Below, in pieces: positions 7,362 to 15,162 of a DNA stretch of 49,482 nucleotides. The notes beneath the pieces were generated by a model, which did no database searches, was not told the origin of the DNA, and worked only from the letters and a program-made list of their open reading frames with translations. How positions within the stretch are numbered: the stretch's first letter is position 1; each line of letters begins with the position of its first letter. This stretch comes from Egaibacter sp046050465 (GTDB taxonomy: Bacteria; Pseudomonadota; Gammaproteobacteria; Burkholderiales; Burkholderiaceae_C), in contig JBJOPS010000029.1 in the NCBI GenBank assembly GCA_046050465.1, positions 1 through 49,482 on the forward strand, read 5' to 3'. The position numbers were made by a program, and so were the translations under genes.

Positions 7362-10010
7362 CTATACGGCACCAGCTTCGCCAGAGTCGTCAGCACCTTC
7401 ATCAGTCGCATCTGCATCGGTTGGGTTGGCGTCGTTTTCCACAATGCGTTGCAAACCGCTGAGTTTGGAGCCTTCGTCGAGGCCGATCAGCGTCACACCC
7501 TGCGTGGCACGGCCGAGTTCACGGATTTCGCTGACGCGTGTGCGCACCAGAACACCCTTGTCAGTGATCAGCATGATTTCGTCATCCGCATGAACCAGCG
7601 TGGCGGCGACCACCTTGCCGTTGCGTTCGGACTGCTGGATGGCAATCATGCCCTTGGTGCCACGGCCATGGCGGGTGTATTCAGTGATGCTGGTGCGTTT
7701 GCCGTAACCGTTTTCGGTGGCAGTGAGCACGCTCTGCTGTTCGTCCTCGGCCACCAGCATGGCGATCACGCTCTGGCCGTCGTCCAGCATCATGCCACGC
7801 ACGCCGCGCGCATTGCGACCCAGTGGGCGAACATCGTTTTCGTCAAAGCGCACGGCTTTGCCGCCATCGCTGAACAACATCACGTCGTGTTGGCCATCTG
7901 TCAACGCCGCGCCAATCAGGAAATCACCTTCGTCCAGATTGACAGCGATGATGCCACCCTTGCGCGGGTTGTTGAATTCGTCCAGCGCGGTCTTCTTGAC
8001 CGTGCCCATGGATGTACCCATGAACACATACTGGTCTGCCGGGAAGCTGCGCTTGTCACCGGTGAGTGGCAGCACCACGTTGACCTTTTCGCCTTCCTGC
8101 AGCGGGAACATGTTGACGATGGGGCGTCCGCGGGAGCCACGTGAACCCTGTGGCACTTCCCAGACCTTGAGCCAGTAGAGGCGGCCCCGGTTGCTGAAGC
8201 ACAGGATGTAGTCGTGTGTATTGGCAATGAAGAGCTGGTCCACCCAGTCGTCTTCTTTGGTCGCGGTGGCCTGCTTGCCGCGACCGCCGCGTTTTTGCGC
8301 CCGGTATTCACTCAGGGGCTGGCTCTTGATGTAGCCACTGTGTGAAAGCGTGACGACCATGTCAGTCGGGGTGATCAGGTCTTCCGTGCTCAGATCGAAT
8401 GAGCTGTGTTCCACCAGACTGCGGCGGGCGCCGAGCTTGGTCTGGCCGAATTCCTGTTTGATGGAGCTGAGCTCGTCACCAATGATGATGGAAACACGTT
8501 CAGGTTTGGCCAGAATGTCGAGCAGGTCTTCAATCTCAGCCATCACCTCTTTGTATTCGGTAACGATCTTGTCCTGCTCCAGACCGGTCAGGCGCTGCAG
8601 GCGCATCTGCAGAATTTCCTGCGCTTGCGTGTCGCTCAGGCGGTACAGGCCGTCATTGCCCATGCCGAATTCTTTTTCCAGTCCGTCAGGGCGGTAGTCG
8701 TCGGCATTGATCACACCACCGTCGCTTCGGGTGCGGGTGAGCATCTCGCGCACCAGTTTGCTGTCCCATGGACGGGTCATCAATTCGGCTTTTGCTACGG
8801 GCGGTGTCGGCGCGTTGCGGATGATGGCAATAAATTCATCAATGTTGGCCAGTGCCACGGCCAGGCCTTCCAGCACATGGCCTCGTTCGCGGGCCTTGCG
8901 CAGCGTGAACACGGTGCGCCGCGTGACCACTTCACGGCGGTGCTCCAGAAACACCTCGATCAGGTCCTTCAGATTGCATAGCTTGGGCTGGCCGTTGATC
9001 AGCGCCACCATGTTCATGCCGAACGTGTCCTGCAACTGTGTCTGCTTGTACAGGTTGTTCAGCACCACCTCGGGCACTTCACCGCGCTTCAACTCAATCA
9101 CCAGGCGCATGCCTGATTTGTCGGATTCATCCTGAATGTGGCTGATGCCTTCAATCTTCTTCTCGTGCACCAACTCGGCCATGCGCTCCTGCAAGGTCTT
9201 TTTGTTCACCTGGTAGGGTAGCTCGTCAACAATGATGGCCTGGCGCTGGCCTTTGTCGATGTCTTCGAAGTGGCACTTGGCACGCATCACCACCTTGCCG
9301 CGTCCGGTGCGGTAACCGTCCTTGACGCCATTGATGCCGTAGATGATGCCGGCCGTGGGGAAGTCCGGCGCTGGCACGATTTCCATTAGCTCGTCGATGG
9401 AGGCCTCAGGGTTGCGCAGCAGGTGCAGGCAGGCATCCACCACTTCGTTGAGGTTGTGCGGCGGGATGTTGGTAGCCATGCCGACCGCAATGCCGCCCGA
9501 GCCGTTGACCAGTAGGTTGGGCAGGCGGGTGGGCAAAACCAGGGGTTCTTTTTCGGAGCCGTCGTAGTTGGGCCCAAAGTCAACCGTTTCCTTGTCCAGG
9601 TCAGCCAGCAGCTCATGGGCGATCTTGGCAAGGCGAATTTCGGTGTAACGCATGGCGGCGGCGTTGTCGCCATCGACCGAGCCGAAATTGCCCTGGCCAT
9701 CCACCAGCATATGGCGCATGGAAAAATCCTGCGCCATGCGAACGATGGTGTCATATACCGACTGGTCGCCGTGGGGGTGGTATTTACCAATCACGTCGCC
9801 AACGATACGGGCGGATTTCTTGTAAGCCCGGTTCCAGTCATTATTGAGCTCGTGCATCGCGAACAACACACGACGATGCACCGGCTTCAAACCGTCCCGC
9901 GCGTCGGGCAGGGCGCGGCCAACAATAACGCTCATGGCGTAATCGAGATAGCTCCGGCGCATTTCCTCTTCAAGACTGATGGGCAGGGTTTCTTTGGCGA
10001 ACTGGGTCAT
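7362..10010 (-). CDS. gyrA: DNA gyrase subunit A
   Basis: An 882-residue type II topoisomerase subunit that, with GyrB, introduces negative supercoils. The catalytic tyrosine is in AAMRYTEIRL near residue 122. The C-terminal beta-pinwheel carries a GyrA box (QKRGGRGK near residue 570) and repeated blades; the tail is acidic (DADATDEGADDSGEAGAV), as usual for GyrA. Numbering from the ATG at 10010 matches E. coli: G81-D82-Q83-S84-V85-Y86-D87. The usual quinolone-contact serine 83 is therefore glutamine, while D87 is kept. It heads the minus-strand run into serC and diverges from the ompA-like gene. Confidence 0.97.
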   Translation of the reverse strand: MTQFAKETLPISLEEEMRRSYLDYAMSVIVGRALPDARDGLKPVHRRVLFAMHELNNDWNRAYKKSARIVGDVIGKYHPHGDQSVYDTIVRMAQDFSMRHMLVDGQGNFGSVDGDNAAAMRYTEIRLAKIAHELLADLDKETVDFGPNYDGSEKEPLVLPTRLPNLLVNGSGGIAVGMATNIPPHNLNEVVDACLHLLRNPEASIDELMEIVPAPDFPTAGIIYGINGVKDGYRTGRGKVVMRAKCHFEDIDKGQRQAIIVDELPYQVNKKTLQERMAELVHEKKIEGISHIQDESDKSGMRLVIELKRGEVPEVVLNNLYKQTQLQDTFGMNMVALINGQPKLCNLKDLIEVFLEHRREVVTRRTVFTLRKARERGHVLEGLAVALANIDEFIAIIRNAPTPPVAKAELMTRPWDSKLVREMLTRTRSDGGVINADDYRPDGLEKEFGMGNDGLYRLSDTQAQEILQMRLQRLTGLEQDKIVTEYKEVMAEIEDLLDILAKPERVSIIIGDELSSIKQEFGQTKLGARRSLVEHSSFDLSTEDLITPTDMVVTLSHSGYIKSQPLSEYRAQKRGGRGKQATATKEDDWVDQLFIANTHDYILCFSNRGRLYWLKVWEVPQGSRGSRGRPIVNMFPLQEGEKVNVVLPLTGDKRSFPADQYVFMGTSMGTVKKTALDEFNNPRKGGIIAVNLDEGDFLIGAALTDGQHDVMLFSDGGKAVRFDENDVRPLGRNARGVRGMMLDDGQSVIAMLVAEDEQQSVLTATENGYGKRTSITEYTRHGRGTKGMIAIQQSERNGKVVAATLVHADDEIMLITDKGVLVRTRVSEIRELGRATQGVTLIGLDEGSKLSGLQRIVENDANPTDADATDEGADDSGEAGAV

Positions 10011-10236
10011 GAAAAGGGGCTTTGCGACGGGAAAAGTGCGATTTTACGGGCAAGCCGATGTCGTTAACCTGCAACATAAACAGGCTCACAGTTTTGCCCT
10101 GGGTTAGATTAGGTGTCGTGCGCTTGTGTAACCTGTTGTGTATGGCACAATGCCACACATGCACTGGGTGGCGGTCATCCGGGGCGCACAAACCGTTCGC
10201 AGCGATGCTGCGGTCTTTTCCCCCATGAGGAGAATT

Positions 10237-10902
10237 ATGAAGAATTTGAATAAAGTGGCTACGCTGTTTGCCGCCGCTCTTGCAATGACTGCTGGTGCCC
10301 AGACCATTGACAACTGGCGTAATGCTGGTAGCGAGCTTGTCTGGAAAAATGCCGGCAATGAGTTGTGCTGGCGTGATGCCAGCTGGACACCGGCTACGGC
10401 AGCCGTGGGTTGTGATGGCGCTATTGCGGCCCCCGCCCCAGCTCCAGCACCAGTCGCTGCACCAGCACCTGCCCCGGCCCCTGTTGCCGCTCCAAAACCA
10501 GCACCTGCTCCGGCACCAACGCCTGCTCCCCAGCCGCCCGCAGCCACCAAGGTTACCTACGCTGCTGATGCATTCTTTGATTCCGGCAAATCCGTTCTGA
10601 AGCCAGAAGGCAAAGCCAAGCTCGATGACCTGACCACCAAGGTCAAGGGCATCAATCTGGAAGTTATCATCGCTGTAGGTCACACCGACTCCGACGGTAG
10701 CGACACATCCAACCAGAAGCTGTCGGTTGCACGTTCTGAAGCTGTGAAAGCTTATCTGGTGTCCAAGGGCATCGAGAAGAACCGTGTTTACACCGAAGGC
10801 AAAGGCGAGAAGCAGCCAGTTGCGGACAACAAGACCAAAGAAGGCAAGGCGAAAAACCGCCGTGTCGAGATTGAAGTTGTTGGTACCCGTACAAACAAAT
10901 AA
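10237..10902 (+). CDS. OmpA-family outer membrane protein
   Basis: A 221-residue exported protein with a strong SD (GAGGAG at 10227-10232) before the ATG at 10237. Residues 1-21 form a signal peptide (AALAMTAGA|Q). Residues 22-61 hold an imperfect Trp repeat (NWRNAG, VWKNAG, CWRDAS) with two cysteines. Residues 62-104 form an Ala/Pro linker. Residues about 108-215 are an OmpA C-terminal peptidoglycan-binding domain with GHTDSDGSDTSNQKLSVARS and the final NRRVEIEV. There is no beta-barrel, so it is periplasmic and may tether envelope layers. A gyrA-ompA-ubiG-gph order is common in this group. A strong terminator follows. Confidence 0.92.
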   Translation: MKNLNKVATLFAAALAMTAGAQTIDNWRNAGSELVWKNAGNELCWRDASWTPATAAVGCDGAIAAPAPAPAPVAAPAPAPAPVAAPKPAPAPAPTPAPQPPAATKVTYAADAFFDSGKSVLKPEGKAKLDDLTTKVKGINLEVIIAVGHTDSDGSDTSNQKLSVARSEAVKAYLVSKGIEKNRVYTEGKGEKQPVADNKTKEGKAKNRRVEIEVVGTRTNK

Positions 10903-10945
10903 TTATTACTTGCCCCGACGAGCAGGTCGCCAGAGCGGCCTCAAC

Positions 10946-10973
10946 AAAACCCCGCTCTGGCGGGGTTTTGTCT
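10946..10973 (+). terminator. Rho-independent terminator after the OmpA-family gene
   Basis: A perfect 10-bp stem (AAAACCCCGC at 10946-10955 with GCGGGGTTTT at 10960-10969) around a TCTG loop is followed by a T-rich stretch. It lies 44 bases past the stop codon. A competing pairing (GCCAGAGCGG at 10929 with CCGCTCTGGC) overlaps it. Confidence 0.9.
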
Positions 10974-11045
10974 TTATAGCCCTAGTCCGAATACGTTAAC
11001 TGACGTGCGTAAAGAGTGGGAATGTGTTCGGTTGATAATCCAGCC

Positions 11046-11768
11046 ATGACTACTGTATTAAATGCTGACCCTGCCGAGTTGGCCAAATTTTCAGAGCTGG
11101 CCCATCGCTGGTGGGATAAAGACAGTGAATTTCGCCCGCTTCACCAGATCAACCCTCTGCGTCTGGGCTGGCTAAATGGTCTATGTCCCGTGCAGGGCAA
11201 GCGTGTGCTGGACGTAGGCTGCGGGGGCGGTATTCTGTCTGACTCGATGGCACGCAAGGGCGCTGAAGTGCTGGGCATCGACCTCGCCACCAAAGCCCTG
11301 AAAGTGGCACAGCTACATGCGCTGGAAGCCCAGACACCGAATGTGCAGTACCGTGAGATCAGCGCTGAAGCGCTCGCCTCGGAGTGGCCATCAGGCTTTG
11401 ACGCAGTGACCTGCATGGAAATGCTGGAACATGTGCCGGACCCCTCGTCGATCGTGCATGCCTGCGCCGCGCTGGTCAAGCCAGGCGGGTGGGTGTTTTT
11501 CTCAACCATCAATCGCAATCTCAAGTCTTTTTTGTTTGCGATTGTTGGTGCCGAATATGTACTCAACCTCTTGCCAAGAGGAACTCATGAATACGCCAAG
11601 CTGATTCAGCCCAGTGAGTTGGCAGCTCACTGCCGGGCGGCGGGACTTGATCTGCGCGATACCCGGGGTATGCAGTACAACCCAATCACCAAACGCTACT
11701 GGATGAGTGGTGATACCAGGGTGAACTATTTGTTTGCCACGCAAAAGCCAGTGGGCATGACCGCGTGA
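11046..11768 (+). CDS. ubiG: Ubiquinone biosynthesis O-methyltransferase
   Basis: A SAM-dependent methyltransferase of 240 residues that performs both O-methylations in ubiquinone synthesis. The start chosen is the ATG at 11046 (MTTVLNADPAELAKFSELA); the open frame reaches 11016. UbiG features are FSELAHRWWDKDSEFRPLHQINPLR at residues 15-39, SAM motif I VLDVGCGGG at 54-62, and the C-terminal GTHEYAKLIQPSEL block. The TGA stop overlaps the GTG start of gph by 4 bases, a coupled pair commonly seen in betaproteobacteria. Confidence 0.96.
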   Translation: MTTVLNADPAELAKFSELAHRWWDKDSEFRPLHQINPLRLGWLNGLCPVQGKRVLDVGCGGGILSDSMARKGAEVLGIDLATKALKVAQLHALEAQTPNVQYREISAEALASEWPSGFDAVTCMEMLEHVPDPSSIVHACAALVKPGGWVFFSTINRNLKSFLFAIVGAEYVLNLLPRGTHEYAKLIQPSELAAHCRAAGLDLRDTRGMQYNPITKRYWMSGDTRVNYLFATQKPVGMTA

Positions 11769-12466
11769 AGATGGCCCCTCATCGATTTCACAACGTTCAG
11801 GCCGTGCTTTTTGACCTGGATGGCACTCTGATCGACAGCGCACCTGACCTCGCCGCCGCCGCCGACAAGCTGCGTACCGACCGCGGCCTGTCTCCCATTC
11901 CGCTGGAGCACTATCGCTCAATGGCAGGCGCCGGGGCCCGTGGCCTGCTAAGCGTAGCGTTTGGCATGACGCCCGACCACCCCGAGTTTTCCGTCCTGAA
12001 AGAAGAGTTCTTTGTGAACTACGAAAACTGCATGACTCAGCGAACGTTCGCATTCGATGGCGTGCGAGAGCTGATTGATGCGCTGGTCGCACAAAATCTG
12101 CCCTGGGGGGTGGTAACCAACAAGGCTTCACGTTTTGCACTGCCTCTTACCAAGGCTATGGCGCTGTTTTCTTCGGCTGGTGCCGTCGTGTGCGGTGACA
12201 CCACGCCTTACGCCAAGCCACATCCCGAGCCTCTGCTTGAGGCCGCCCGCCGCTTAAAGTTGGATTCGGCACGCTGTCTGTATGTCGGTGACGATGAGCG
12301 CGACATCCTTGCTGGTCTCGCCGCGGGTATGGGCACCGTGGTGGCTACTTATGGTTATCTGGGGCAGAGCACTTCCACCGCCCGGTGGGGTGCACATGCG
12401 GAAATCCACACCGCATCAGAGCTTTTATCCCTGCTGGTGGGGCCATACGCGCCGCCAATAGCCTAG
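11765..12466 (+). CDS. gph: Phosphoglycolate phosphatase (HAD family)
   Basis: A HAD hydrolase of 233 residues that removes 2-phosphoglycolate, a product of DNA repair and oxygenase side reactions. HAD motif I is FDLDGTLID (Asp17/Asp19 with the GTG start), motif II is VVTNK, motif III is the KPHPEP lysine, and motif IV is YVGDDERD. The GTG at 11765 overlaps the ubiG stop; an ATG two codons later is also possible. The TAG stop overlaps the likely -10 box of ssrA, so the genes abut tightly. A 5'-nucleotidase-like role cannot be excluded from motifs alone. Confidence 0.9.
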   Translation: MKMAPHRFHNVQAVLFDLDGTLIDSAPDLAAAADKLRTDRGLSPIPLEHYRSMAGAGARGLLSVAFGMTPDHPEFSVLKEEFFVNYENCMTQRTFAFDGVRELIDALVAQNLPWGVVTNKASRFALPLTKAMALFSSAGAVVCGDTTPYAKPHPEPLLEAARRLKLDSARCLYVGDDERDILAGLAAGMGTVVATYGYLGQSTSTARWGAHAEIHTASELLSLLVGPYAPPIA

Positions 12467-12469
12467 AAT
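12464..12469 (+). promoter_or_regulatory. Probable -10 element of ssrA
   Basis: TAGAAT lies eight bases before the first G of the mature tmRNA and overlaps the gph stop codon. No clear -35 hexamer is seen at the matching distance, so the call rests on position and on the -10 sequence. Confidence 0.5.
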
Positions 12470-12477
12470 GGTGGTTT

Positions 12478-12864
12478 GGGGCTGCACTTGGTTTCGACGT
12501 GGGTTCGGACGCGGTGTGGTGCATGTCGAGCTGAATGCGCTCGTTAATCAGATTCAAAAAACTAACTGCAAACGACGAACGTTTCGCACTCGCTGCTTAA
12601 TTGCCAGTGAGCTTTACAACAGCAGGCCGATGGGCTGGGCAAGGGGTGTTTAGCGCAAGTTAAATGCTCCCGGCTGTAAAGATAATTTCATCGGCTGGCC
12701 TCGGGCTGGGTACCTTAACCCGGGGCAAGACAATAGGGTGCTGGCGTCCTGTGTAGCGTGCGACTGTGCGACACAGGTGGCGAGACTCAAATCAGACCGC
12801 TAAACATGTAGATCTGCTCGAAGAAGGCTTGCGGACGCGGGTTCAAATCCCGCCAGCTCCACCA
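12478..12864 (+). ncRNA. ssrA: Transfer-messenger RNA (tmRNA)
   Basis: One-piece tmRNA of 387 nt. The 5' end GGGGCTG pairs with CAGCTCC before the terminal ACCA, forming the tRNA-like acceptor stem, and the T arm GGTTCAAATCC is just upstream. The reading frame for the tag starts at the resume codon GCA at 12568 and runs to the TAA at 12598-12600, encoding ANDERFALAA, the tag typical of betaproteobacteria. The RNA rescues stalled ribosomes with SmpB and marks products for proteolysis. The CCA end is encoded. A terminator follows directly, and decayed DNA lies beyond it. Confidence 0.98.
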
Positions 12865-12872
12865 CTATTCAA

Positions 12873-12903
12873 AAAACCAACCACTCTCGGTTGGGGTTTT
12901 TTT
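12873..12903 (+). terminator. Rho-independent terminator of ssrA
   Basis: CCAACC (12877-12882) pairs with GGTTGG (12889-12894), followed after GG by seven T residues. It begins about ten bases after the tmRNA CCA end. Confidence 0.85.
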
Positions 12904-12904
12904 G

Positions 12905-13332
12905 CCCGTCTCCCCCAGTGCTGGCGCGGGTTCGGGCCTCGCCGCGACGGACGCCGCTGCCCCGGATACGCCGGTTCCGGGCTGTTTTCCGTTCTCAGAA
13001 CCCGCCCATTCTCTGTTTCTGCGAAGGACGACTCCGCACCCTCGCCAGCAATGACGCGGGTTTCCGGCTGCTTGTTCGTCACAAAAACCGCCTTCACGCT
13101 GGCGACTCGACCCAGACCGGACTACTCGTTCACGATGGCCCGGACATCCCAGGTGATCGACATCCCGGGTCGGTAGGCCGCCTCGCTGCTAGTTTTGATG
13201 CTGGCTTTCAGGTACCCGCTGGGGAGTCACGTCTCCAGCGCCCTGGTGGCCGGTGACCTGTTCGCCCGCGTCAATCTCGTCTTTGACCAAGCAACGTGGA
13301 ATGGCGCGTGGTCGGATGTCCACCCATGTTGA
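12905..13332 (+). pseudogene. Decayed coding remnant next to tmRNA
   Basis: No intact gene is seen between the ssrA terminator and 13332. One plus-strand frame reads like protein in two pieces split by a TAG at 13174-13176. The second piece ends in SSALVAGDLFARVNLVF and DQATWNGAWSDV before a TGA at 13330. Neighbouring frames share protein-like stretches (SVGRLAASFDAGFQVPAG), suggesting accumulated frameshifts. I do not recognise the family with confidence; a phage-type structural protein is a guess. The position matters, because the 3' end of ssrA is a classical integration site for phages and islands. No second copy of the tmRNA 3' end is visible in this window. Confidence 0.4.
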
Positions 13333-13423
13333 CAATTGAGCGGGGAAATGACGTCAGTCAAATGCTTGTTTCTGAATCTCTGAAATGGTTTTCATCGACT
13401 TCCGTAAGTCTCTCGTTTCGGAT

Positions 13424-13455
13424 AAAAAAAGGGCTGATCTTGCGACCAGCCCTTA
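13424..13455 (-). terminator. Rho-independent terminator downstream of phasin
   Basis: On the minus strand AAGGGCTG and CAGCCCTT form an 8-bp stem around a 10-base loop, followed by at least six U residues. It lies about 170 bases past the phasin stop codon, so it ends either a long 3' untranslated region or a separate small RNA. Confidence 0.8.
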
Positions 13456-13503
13456 AGGGATCCCTGAACCTGAAGGTTTCGAAAGGACCCGAGGAGACAA
13501 CCA

Positions 13504-13587
13504 GTGAAAGTGATTAACTTTCGAAATCTGCTTGGCATTAGTATCTCAGGGTTTTTCCCTCGATGCGTAGAGATTTTTCTCTACTAA
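13504..13587 (+). CDS. Possible 27-residue small protein
   Basis: A GTG at 13504 follows an ideal SD (AGGAG at 13492-13496, seven-base spacing) and opens a 28-codon frame to the TAA at 13587. The product begins MKVINFRNLLGISIS and ends VEIFLY. I do not recognise it. It could be a genuine small hydrophobic peptide, the relic 5' end of a lost gene, or a chance frame antisense to the phasin 3' UTR. The last codons lie in a GTAGAG...CTCTAC hairpin. The stretch 13456-13626 holds nothing else that can be supported. Confidence 0.3.
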   Translation: MKVINFRNLLGISISGFFPRCVEIFLY

Positions 13588-13626
13588 GCAGCAAGTTGAA
13601 CCCGGATGATGCCTCAAATCAAGAGA

Positions 13627-14169
13627 TTAACGTTTTTTGGCGGCTTGCTTCGAAGCGTTGACGGCGGTGGCTGATACAGCGTTGAAATTGGCTTCAGCAA
13701 CATCAGTGGCTTGCTTGACAGCTTTTTGAACGGATTCCAGCGCATTGTTGGCAGCGGCCACAGCGCTTTTCATCACGGCAACAGCGGTCTCGGAACCGGC
13801 TGGTGCGTTCTTGGCAGCGTTGTCTACCAGACCCATGAATTTCTTTTGTGCATCAGCGGCCTGGCCTTCGAAAGCCTTGCCGAATTCGGCAGTAGAGCCT
13901 GAGGCGATGTCATACAGGTGACGGCTGTAAGCAGCGGTCTTTTCAGCCAAAGGCTGGAACAGACCGGACTGCAGAGCCAGCAACTCTTGCGCGTCTTTCA
14001 CGCTGAGCATGGCTTTGGCGGTCTCGCCGCTCTCAGTCAGAGCAGCTTTGGACGCGGTCAGGTTGAGTTCAACGATTTTCTCTACGCCTTCGAAAGCCTT
14101 GGTGGTCAGGCCCAACAGGGTTTCGATGTTGGCTTTGTGTGAGGACATAACTTGTTCGACGGTCAGCAT
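13627..14169 (-). CDS. phaP: Phasin family protein (PHA granule-associated)
   Basis: A 180-residue, Ala-rich, all-helical protein: MLTVEQVMSSHKANIETLLGL, then VEKIVELNLTASKAAL and QSGLFQPLAEKTAAYSRHLYDIA, typical of the phasin family that coats polyhydroxyalkanoate granules and controls their size. The C-terminus is repetitive (Ala/Val-rich amphipathic helices) and ends basic, KQAAKKR. A GGAG sequence lies just upstream of the ATG at 14169. Two palindromes at 14231 and 14290 lie upstream and resemble operators for the PHA-responsive repressor PhaR, which controls phasin genes in related bacteria. The terminator at 13424 probably ends the transcript. Confidence 0.9.
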   Translation of the reverse strand: MLTVEQVMSSHKANIETLLGLTTKAFEGVEKIVELNLTASKAALTESGETAKAMLSVKDAQELLALQSGLFQPLAEKTAAYSRHLYDIASGSTAEFGKAFEGQAADAQKKFMGLVDNAAKNAPAGSETAVAVMKSAVAAANNALESVQKAVKQATDVAEANFNAVSATAVNASKQAAKKR

Positions 14170-14230
14170 ATTAATCTCCAGTATCGATGGTTAAAAGTAT
14201 CTGCGCCGTAACTTGATTTCTGCTCATCCA

Positions 14231-14245
14231 TGTTGCAGTGCAGCA
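14231..14245. promoter_or_regulatory. Palindrome upstream of phasin, proximal (PhaR-like operator)
   Basis: TGTTGCAGTGCAGCA is a near-perfect inverted repeat, 62 bases before the phasin ATG. The same 15-bp design recurs at 14290. PhaR is known to bind TGC/GCA-rich palindromes in phasin promoters; assigning it here is inference. Confidence 0.55.
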
Positions 14246-14289
14246 TGAGTGGAATTATAGGGTTATCCCGAAGATGTGCAAGCAATTTT

Positions 14290-14304
14290 TGTTGCAATGC
14301 AACA
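14290..14304. promoter_or_regulatory. Palindrome upstream of phasin, distal (PhaR-like operator)
   Basis: TGTTGCAATGCAACA is a perfect 7-1-7 palindrome. Its centre is 59 bases from that of the proximal site, close to six helical turns, which would suit cooperative binding. The rest of the 390-base gap (14305-14558) holds nothing else I can support. Confidence 0.55.
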
Positions 14305-14558
14305 TTTTAGAGGGAAAATTCTAGGAAATCTATGCAAAACCCAGCCAACCAGCAAGCCCCGAGAGATGTGGATGAAGCAAATCAGTCTTGCCGGCAGTGG
14401 ATTTGAGCTTGGCAATCTGGCTGCCGGTTTGGGGTTCCGTCATGGTGCGCCGGGGCAGGGCGGCTCAGGAACAGGCTCACATCCAGTTTGTCCCGGCATT
14501 TTGCAGCGACAATCGGACGCTGTTAATTTCCTGCTGGTATTCGAAGTTAGTGTCACCC

Positions 14559-15086
14559 ATGTCAAACAACCCTGTTTTCCCCGTGCGTACGGCTACTTTG
14601 CGCGAAGCCAAAATTATTGCGGACATATATTCTGTTGCCAGTGCCGTGGTGTTGAAGGATCTGGTTTCTGCAGATGCTCTGGCGTCTCTTTGTGCAGACT
14701 ACGACTTGGCTTTCTGGCGTGATGCCATTGAATACGGGGAGCCCCAGGTTCATGTCGCAACAGAAGATGGTCGGGTTGTGGGTTTCGTTGGCTTTGATCG
14801 TTCGCGGGACAAAGGCACGGCCCCCACCATGGGTGAAATATGGTTCATTTGTGTTACCCCGGCCTGCTGGAGTAAAGGCGTTGGGCTGGCTTTGTGGGAT
14901 GCGGCCCGAGAAGGCCTGATTGAAGAAGGGTGCACCCATGTCACAGTCTGGGTGCCACTGGGTAACGATCGGGCTATGCGGTTTCACGAGTTGGCCGGGT
15001 TCAAGCGGGAAATGTCCAGCGCAAAAACAGTGCCATTGAGTGATGGTCGCATCGAAGAAATTCGCCTCAAGCGTGCGCTGACCTGA
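14559..15086 (+). CDS. GNAT-family N-acetyltransferase
   Basis: A 175-residue protein from the ATG at 14559 (MSNNPVFPVRTATLREAKIIADIY). It shows the GNAT fold: an N-terminal VRTATLREAKIIADIYSVAS strand-helix, central beta strands with HVATEDGRVVGFVGFDRS, the acetyl-CoA pyrophosphate loop region CVTPACWSKGVGLALWDAA, and the HVTVWVPLGNDRAMRFHELAGF C-terminal block. The substrate cannot be read from sequence. The open frame extends upstream to 14388, but the conserved part starts at 14559. It stands alone, converging with the dioxygenase gene at 15163. Confidence 0.85.
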   Translation: MSNNPVFPVRTATLREAKIIADIYSVASAVVLKDLVSADALASLCADYDLAFWRDAIEYGEPQVHVATEDGRVVGFVGFDRSRDKGTAPTMGEIWFICVTPACWSKGVGLALWDAAREGLIEEGCTHVTVWVPLGNDRAMRFHELAGFKREMSSAKTVPLSDGRIEEIRLKRALT

Positions 15087-15162
15087 GTCGGGTGAACTCC
15101 GCCATTGATGTTCCGGTGCAACGTGTGGCGCACATCCAGTCGAGATATTTCAACATCTTGGC

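Noticed and set aside
10929..10961. Alternative stem overlapping the ompA-like terminator as an antiterminator or riboswitch
   Set aside because: It lies downstream of the coding region with no gene directly controlled and no recognised aptamer; noted only as a competing fold.
12766..13176. 136-residue open frame starting inside ssrA
   Set aside because: Its first third is tmRNA sequence; the rest is part of the decayed region, so it is not a gene as such.
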